Origin: an uncultured Microbacterium sp.
GTDB lineage: Bacteria > Actinomycetota > Actinomycetes > Actinomycetales > Microbacteriaceae
Reading direction: 5' to 3'
NCBI GenBank assembly: GCA_913774665.1
Contig: CAJYHN010000012.1
Coordinates: 248,001-312,000, forward strand
Length of the DNA: 64,000 bases
This document shows, in pieces, positions 59,379-64,000 of this stretch. Both the position numbers and the translations under genes were made by a program. Position 1 is the stretch's first letter, and the number at the start of each line of letters is the position of its first letter. Under the pieces are notes generated by a model, which was not told the DNA's origin, did no database searches, and worked only from the letters and a program-made list of their open reading frames with translations.

Positions 59379-59783
59379 ATGCGTTTCGTCGTCCGCGTCG
59401 CCGTCAACGCCTTCGCCATCTGGATCGTCACTCTGCTGCCCGCCCTGCAGGTGCGGCTCATCCCCTTCGCTCCTGGCGAGTGGTTTCAGGTCCTGCTCAC
59501 GCTGCTCGTGGTCGGGCTCGTCTTCGCGCTGGTCAACACGATCATCGGGACCGTGGTCAAGATCGTCGCGATCCCGCTCTACATCCTCACGCTCGGGCTC
59601 ATCTCGCTGATCATCAACGGTTTCCTGCTGTGGTTCACGGGGGTCATCACCGAGAACGGGGACTGGGGCCTGCGCACCGGCGAGTTCTGGTTGACGGTCG
59701 TGGCCGCGCTGCTCATCGGCATCATCAACGCCGTCCTGGGCGGCATCCTGCGTCCGCGGCGCGAGGAGCGCGAACACCGCTGA
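59379..59783 (+). CDS. Phage-holin-like four-helix membrane protein (PF04020/YvlD type)
   Basis: 134 residues from ATG at 59379. Four hydrophobic helices: VAVNAFAIWIVTLLPAL, FQVLLTLLVVGLVFALVN, VAIPLYILTLGLISLIINGF, and VVAALLIGIINAVLGGIL, ending in a basic RPRREEREHR tail. The family is annotated as phage holin or superinfection-exclusion-like, but it is a common chromosomal membrane protein linked to envelope stress. No prophage genes surround it. The 243-bp gap before it (59136-59378) shows no other gene. Confidence 0.82.
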   Translation: MRFVVRVAVNAFAIWIVTLLPALQVRLIPFAPGEWFQVLLTLLVVGLVFALVNTIIGTVVKIVAIPLYILTLGLISLIINGFLLWFTGVITENGDWGLRTGEFWLTVVAALLIGIINAVLGGILRPRREEREHR

Positions 59784-59817
59784 TGCGCGCAGCGCGCTTC
59801 ACCGCCATGATGGGGGG

Positions 59818-60324
59818 ATGACCGCGAACCCCGACGCGCCGTTCCGCGTCGTGTTCGTGTGCAGCGGGAACATCTGCCGCTCTCCGATGGCCGACGTGGT
59901 GTTCCGCCGCATCGCCCAGACCTCCGGCCTCGGCGCGCACATCGCGTCGAGTTCGGCCGGCACCGGCGACTGGCACGTCGGCGAGCGCGCCGACCACCGC
60001 ACCCTCGCGGCTCTCGAGCGCCTGGGCTACGACGGCGCCTCGCACCGCGCCCGGCAGTTCCAGTACGCCGACTTCGAGCGCAACGATCTCGTCGTCGCCC
60101 TCGACCGCAGTCACGAGCGCGTGCTGCGCGGGTGGGCGCGCGACGACGACGACGCCGACAAGATCGCCCTGCTGCAGTCTTTTCTTCCGGATGCCGAGAC
60201 CCTCGACGTCCCCGACCCGTACTACGCCGGGGCCCCGATGTTCGACGAGGTGCTCGGTATGATCGAACGCGCCAGCAGGGCCCTGTTCCGACAGCTCGAG
60301 CCCGCCATCCGTTCCGCGGGCTGA
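59818..60324 (+). CDS. Low-molecular-weight protein tyrosine phosphatase
   Basis: 168 residues. P-loop C-S-G-N-I-C-R-S (VFVCSGNICRSPMAD) at about residues 13-27 with the nucleophilic Cys and the phosphate-binding Arg. The general acid Asp lies in DVPDPYYAG near 135. It removes phosphate from tyrosine, or arsenate-like substrates in relatives. It sits between the holin-like gene and purB, all on the plus strand with 27-34 bp gaps. Confidence 0.92.
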   Translation: MTANPDAPFRVVFVCSGNICRSPMADVVFRRIAQTSGLGAHIASSSAGTGDWHVGERADHRTLAALERLGYDGASHRARQFQYADFERNDLVVALDRSHERVLRGWARDDDDADKIALLQSFLPDAETLDVPDPYYAGAPMFDEVLGMIERASRALFRQLEPAIRSAG

Positions 60325-60351
60325 CCCGTTCGCGCAACCCCCGGGAGACCC

Positions 60352-61731
60352 GTGTCCTCTCTGCCCCCGCAGCCCCTCAGCCCCCTCGACGGCCGGTACT
60401 TCGCCACCGTCGCAGAACTCGGCGACTACCTGTCGGAGGCCGGTCTCAACCGCGCCCGCGTCGAGGTCGAGGTCGAGTGGCTGCTCGCCCTGACCGACCG
60501 CTCGCTGTTCGGCACCTCGCCCGTCTCCGACGCCGACCGCGCGAAGCTCCGCGCGCTCTACGAGGAGTTCGGCGCCGACGAGATCGCGTGGCTGAAGGAC
60601 AAGGAGGCGGTCACCCGCCACGACGTCAAGGCCGTCGAGTACCTCGTGCGCGATCGCCTCGACACCCTGGGCCTCACCGCCCTCGCCGAGCTGACCCACT
60701 TCGCGTGCACCAGCGAAGACATCAACTCCACCGCCTACGCCCTCACCGTGCAGCGCGCGGTCGAGCGCGTGTGGCTGCCGAAGCTGCGCGCGGTCACGGC
60801 CGCCCTCGCCGAGCTCGCCGTGCAGCACCGCGACGCCGCGATGCTCTCGCGCACGCACGGACAGCCCGCCACGCCCACGACGATGGGCAAGGAGATCGGC
60901 GTCTTCGCGTGGCGCCTGGAGCGCGTCATCCGTCAACTGGATGCCGGGGAGTACCTCGCGAAGTTCTCGGGCGCCACCGGCACCTGGTCGGCGCACGTCG
61001 CCGCCGAGCCCGACGTCGACTGGCCCTCGCTGACGCGGGAGTTCATCGAGTCGCTGGGCCTGGGCTTCAACCCGGTCACGACGCAGATCGAGTCGCACGA
61101 CTGGCAGGTCGAGCTCTACGACCGCGCGCGTCACGCCGGCGGCATCCTGCACAACCTCGCCACCGACATCTGGACCTACATCTCGCTGGGCTATTTCACC
61201 CAGATCCCCGTCGCGGGAGCCACCGGTTCGTCGACGATGCCGCACAAGATCAACCCGATCCGCTTCGAGAACGCCGAGGCGAACCTCGAGATCGCCGGCG
61301 GGTTGTTCGGCACCCTGGCATCCACCCTCGTCACCAGCCGCATGCAGCGCGACCTCACCGACTCCACGACCCAGCGCAACATCGGCGTCGCCTTCGGTCA
61401 CTCGCTGCTCGCGCTCGACAACCTGCAGCGGGGCCTGACCGAGATCTCGCTCGCCGAAGACGTGCTGCTGGCCGACCTCGACGCGAACTGGGAGGTGCTC
61501 GCCGAGGCGATCCAGACCGTCGTGCGCGCCGAGATCGCCGCGGGTCGCTCGCAGATCACCGACCCCTACGCCCTGCTGAAGGACCTCACGCGCGGACGCC
61601 GCGTCGGCGCACCCGAGCTCGCGGAGTTCGTGCGCGGACTCGACATCGGCGACGCCGCGAAGGAGCGCCTGCTCGCACTGACCCCCGCCGCCTACGCGGG
61701 CCTCGCGTCGCGGGTGGTCGACGCGCTGTAG
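60352..61731 (+). CDS. purB: Adenylosuccinate lyase
   Basis: 459 residues from GTG with GGGAGA upstream. Opening SPLDGRYFATVAELGDYLSE, HFACTSEDINSTAYAL, RTHGQPATPTTMGKEIGVFA and the superfamily signature GSSTMPHKINPIRFENAEAN near 290 with the catalytic Ser. It acts twice in purine synthesis, splitting SAICAR and adenylosuccinate to release fumarate. The long proteobacterial-type form. Confidence 0.95.
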   Translation: MSSLPPQPLSPLDGRYFATVAELGDYLSEAGLNRARVEVEVEWLLALTDRSLFGTSPVSDADRAKLRALYEEFGADEIAWLKDKEAVTRHDVKAVEYLVRDRLDTLGLTALAELTHFACTSEDINSTAYALTVQRAVERVWLPKLRAVTAALAELAVQHRDAAMLSRTHGQPATPTTMGKEIGVFAWRLERVIRQLDAGEYLAKFSGATGTWSAHVAAEPDVDWPSLTREFIESLGLGFNPVTTQIESHDWQVELYDRARHAGGILHNLATDIWTYISLGYFTQIPVAGATGSSTMPHKINPIRFENAEANLEIAGGLFGTLASTLVTSRMQRDLTDSTTQRNIGVAFGHSLLALDNLQRGLTEISLAEDVLLADLDANWEVLAEAIQTVVRAEIAAGRSQITDPYALLKDLTRGRRVGAPELAEFVRGLDIGDAAKERLLALTPAAYAGLASRVVDAL

Positions 61732-61803
61732 CGCACTGCGGGGTCGTCCCTCCCTGCCGAGGCGGGGCTCCCGCCAGCCCGCCGGCCGCCCGCCGCCGGC
61801 CCT

Positions 61804-61864
61804 GTCGAGTGTCCAGAACACCCGGACGACGTTCGAAACCGTCCGAGGGTTTTGGACACTCGAC
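61804..61864. repeat. Dispersed two-tier palindrome, copy 3
   Basis: Outer arms GTCGAGTGTCC (61804-61814) and GGACACTCGAC (61854-61864), inner arms ACACCCGGACG (61818-61828) and CGTCCGAGGGT (61840-61850, one mismatch). It lies 73 bp after purB in the 282-bp gap before the GH43 gene. It may end the purB transcript. Confidence 0.8.
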
Positions 61865-61934
61865 GCGGTTTCGCGCCCCGCCGCGCACCCGGGCGCACGG
61901 ACTCACCCTGGACGCCGCCACCGCCACCCCATAG

Positions 61935-61948
61935 TGTTGACGTCAACA
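61935..61948. promoter_or_regulatory. Perfect 14-bp palindrome ahead of the GH43 gene
   Basis: TGTTGACGTCAACA, 66 bp before the GH43 start. It resembles LacI-family operators of sugar-utilisation genes and contains TTGACG, which could be the -35 hexamer. No LacI gene is in the window. Confidence 0.55.
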
Positions 61949-62013
61949 TCCCCCACCGCGGCCCCCGGGCCGTCGTGCGCCGCACCGTCGCGGCGCAGAT
62001 CGGAACAGACGCG

Positions 62014-64000
62014 ATGACGCTTCGACGCCCCTCTTCCTCTTTCGCGCGCACGCTCCTCGCGGCCGTGACCGCTGCCGTGGTCGCCGGGGCTCTGGCATCC
62101 CCCCTCGCGGCGAGCGCCGCGGGCGGCGTACCGACCGATCCGAACGACGGCGTGCCCCGGATCGACCCGCCCACCACCTACGCGAACTTCCAGCCGCTCG
62201 CCGACCCCGGCCTCGGCGCCGCGGACTACTTCCAGCCGAAGTGGTTCGACACCGACGGGCGGCACATCCAGGCGCACGGCGGGCAGGTCGTCACGACCGA
62301 AGAGAACGGTCAGACCGTCTTCTACTGGTACGGCGAAGACCGCACGAACGGCTACTGGAACAGCCCCGGCGTCGCGGTGTACCGGTCGACGGATGCCATG
62401 AACTGGACGAACATGGGCGATGCGCTGCGCAGCATCTCCACGCGCGACGACCTGCTCACGCCCTACTTCGAGGAGCTGTACGACACGGTCGACGAGAACG
62501 GTCAGCCGCGCACCGAGAAGATCGACCAGCTGGCGTACCACCTGAACTCCACGCGGGAGTCCGATTACACCGCGATCTTCGAGCGCCCCAAGGTGCTGCA
62601 CAACGCCAAGACCGGACAGTGGGTCATGTGGTGGCACGCCGACGGACGCACCGAGCCCGGCGGCAGCACCTACGCTCGGTCGATGGCGGCCGTCGCCGTG
62701 TCGGACTCGCCCGCCGGCCCGTTCCGCATGACGGGTGCCTTCCGCATGCCCAACCGCACCGACTACCAGGCCTGCACGCAGTACGCGGTCCCCGGTCAGG
62801 CGCGCGACATGACGGTGTTCCAGGACGACGACGGCAAGGCCTACATCTCGTACTCGTCGGAGGAGAACTACAGCCTCTACGTCGCCGCCCTCGACGACAG
62901 CTACACGAACGTCACCCACACCACCGATCGCGACATGCTCGACGTCCACCAGTACTCCGAAGACGGCCGCTACCCCTACGTCTTCGCCGACAAAACCCCC
63001 GCGGCGCCCGAACGGGGGAAGGACTTTCAGATCGTCAAGGAGTGCGGCCACCTCGAGGCGCCCGCGATCTTCGAGCGCGACGGCACGTACAGCGTGATCA
63101 CCTCGGGCGCGACCGGCTGGGCGCCCAACCCGCAGACCTACTACACGACGAAGGACCTGATGGGCACGTGGATCCGTGGGGTTCAGGCGGACGACGAGCA
63201 TGAGGACACGAATGACAGCAGCATCCCCGACGGAGGCGACGGTCTGCTCTCCGTCGGCGACGCCCGTCGCTCGACGTTCGGCTCGCAGACGACGAACGTG
63301 TTCGAGCTCGAGCCGGGCAAGTTCGTCTACATGGGTGACCGCTGGAACGAGGGCAAGTCCGACTCGACGTACGTCTGGCTCCCACTCACCGTGGGCGAGA
63401 ACGGACGCCTCGAGATGCACAACCCCGCGGCCGAAGACCCCGCACGCTACGGCAAGGGATGGGACGCCTCGTACTGGGACGACAAGGGCTTCGGCCACGG
63501 GACCTGGTCGCTGACACCCAACGCCGTGCCCCTGACCGTTCTCCGCGGCGCGGCCCCGGCGCTGCCCGCGACCGTGGGCGTCGAGGCGAACGGAACCGTT
63601 TCGCAGGTCGGCGTGACCTGGTCGACGATCGACACCGCGGTGCTCGGGCCGCAGACCCTCGTCGGCACCCTCCGGGCCGACGCCGACTTCACCGAGGGCC
63701 GCACCTTCCGGCGGACGATCGAGGTCGTCGCGCCCGGCATCGTCGACATCGCGCCGGAGGCCGAGGTCACCGTCTCGAGCCGCTCGAACCTCGCGGGAAC
63801 ACTCACCGACGGCAACGCCGTCGGCAAGGGCTGGGACGACTGGACCGGCAGCGGCTACCCGCGTGACAGCTGGCTGCAGTTCGACTGGAGCGCCGAGCGC
63901 ACCTTCGACTCGATCGTCGTGCACACCTACAAGGACGGCGCGACGGCCACGTGGCCCTCTCGCATCCAGGTGCAGATCCGCAACGCCTCCGGGACGTGGG
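62014..64000 (+). CDS. Secreted GH43-like glycoside hydrolase with Ig-like and discoidin-type domains (partial)
   Basis: 662 residues seen, still open at the right edge. Residues 1-37 are a Sec signal peptide (basic MTLRRPSSSFART, hydrophobic core, ALASPLAASA). Residues 45-500 form a five-bladed propeller like GH43 exo-galactanases/arabinanases: HIQAHGGQVVTTEENGQTVF, YWYGEDRTNGYWNSPGVAVY, FERPKVLHNAKTGQWVMWWH, HLEAPAIFERDGTYSVITSG. A group 4 bacterial Ig-like domain lies at about 510-570 (VGVEANGTVSQVGVTWSTID), then the start of an F5/8-type carbohydrate-binding domain (about 585 on). It should trim side chains or ends of plant polysaccharides outside the cell. The exact linkage is not readable. 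Confidence 0.85.
   Translation, partial: MTLRRPSSSFARTLLAAVTAAVVAGALASPLAASAAGGVPTDPNDGVPRIDPPTTYANFQPLADPGLGAADYFQPKWFDTDGRHIQAHGGQVVTTEENGQTVFYWYGEDRTNGYWNSPGVAVYRSTDAMNWTNMGDALRSISTRDDLLTPYFEELYDTVDENGQPRTEKIDQLAYHLNSTRESDYTAIFERPKVLHNAKTGQWVMWWHADGRTEPGGSTYARSMAAVAVSDSPAGPFRMTGAFRMPNRTDYQACTQYAVPGQARDMTVFQDDDGKAYISYSSEENYSLYVAALDDSYTNVTHTTDRDMLDVHQYSEDGRYPYVFADKTPAAPERGKDFQIVKECGHLEAPAIFERDGTYSVITSGATGWAPNPQTYYTTKDLMGTWIRGVQADDEHEDTNDSSIPDGGDGLLSVGDARRSTFGSQTTNVFELEPGKFVYMGDRWNEGKSDSTYVWLPLTVGENGRLEMHNPAAEDPARYGKGWDASYWDDKGFGHGTWSLTPNAVPLTVLRGAAPALPATVGVEANGTVSQVGVTWSTIDTAVLGPQTLVGTLRADADFTEGRTFRRTIEVVAPGIVDIAPEAEVTVSSRSNLAGTLTDGNAVGKGWDDWTGSGYPRDSWLQFDWSAERTFDSIVVHTYKDGATATWPSRIQVQIRNASGTW

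Noticed and set aside
59379..59783. A prophage fragment suggested by the holin-like protein
   Set aside because: Neighbours are housekeeping genes (hisC, phosphatase, purB), with no other phage gene or attachment site.

Overview
The window is about 70% GC, with short intergenic gaps, many GTG starts, stop/start overlaps (ATGA, GTGA, TGATG) throughout and several apparently leaderless genes. Together with the ubiquitous GGATGCC/GGCATCC words and the gene families present, this points to an actinobacterium of the Microbacteriaceae, most likely a Microbacterium. That placement is inference from gene style; there is no rRNA here. I saw no tRNA, rRNA, CRISPR array, insertion sequence or prophage.

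Region 1 (1-14.6 kb) looks like a catabolic island for aromatic glycosides. It holds a sugar-type substrate-binding lipoprotein (cut by the left edge), a LysR regulator, an FAD monooxygenase, a GH39-like protein that has lost both catalytic glutamates, a TetR regulator, and two tandem proteins that each join a C-glycoside deglycosidase beta-like domain to an alpha-like TIM barrel. Next comes a complete set from protocatechuate to the 3-oxoadipate level (pcaHGBDC) with an IclR regulator and pobA. The simplest reading is that C-glycosides of phenolics are imported, deglycosylated, and the aglycone funnelled through 4-hydroxybenzoate and protocatechuate. The 3-keto-forming oxidase that such a pathway needs is not in the window. 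Candidate operators for LysR, TetR and IclR can be read directly.

Region 2 (14.7-29.1 kb) is mixed housekeeping: an amino-acid permease, a CorA transporter, a small DUF3140 protein with a 66-bp tandem duplication in its leader, an EamA exporter, a catalytically degenerate beta-lactamase-fold lipoprotein, heme oxygenase behind a DtxR/IdeR-like box, a PIF1-like helicase, a MerR regulator divergent from a thioredoxin-reductase-like flavoprotein across a perfect 22-bp palindrome, a membrane-anchored protein of unknown function, a CopD-CtaG fusion, HU and a LuxR-type regulator.

Region 3 (29.1-37.2 kb) is zinc related. It contains cysteine-poor rpsN, rpmG and rpmB, then a long minus-strand run znuA-znuC-znuB-zur-permease-TIGR03943 protein-Ig/propeller protein-alkyladenine glycosylase, with a good Zur box ahead of znuA.

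Region 4 (37.3-47.7 kb) is amine and semialdehyde catabolism: mmsA, a PucR regulator, a class III aminotransferase, a cupin, a PuuB-like amine oxidase, a YtcJ-like amidohydrolase, a TetR regulator and a PuuP-like permease. The TetR regulator has the same operator in front of both of its presumed targets.

Region 5 (47.8-64 kb) has a DUF2510/HNH/excalibur protein, DoxX, the MetINQ methionine importer, an MFS exporter, an E1alpha-E1beta-E2 branched-chain-type dehydrogenase, a HisC-type aminotransferase, a holin-like membrane protein, a low-molecular-weight tyrosine phosphatase, purB and the start of a secreted GH43 enzyme. Two families of intergenic palindromes (one in three local copies, one in three dispersed copies) recur between genes.
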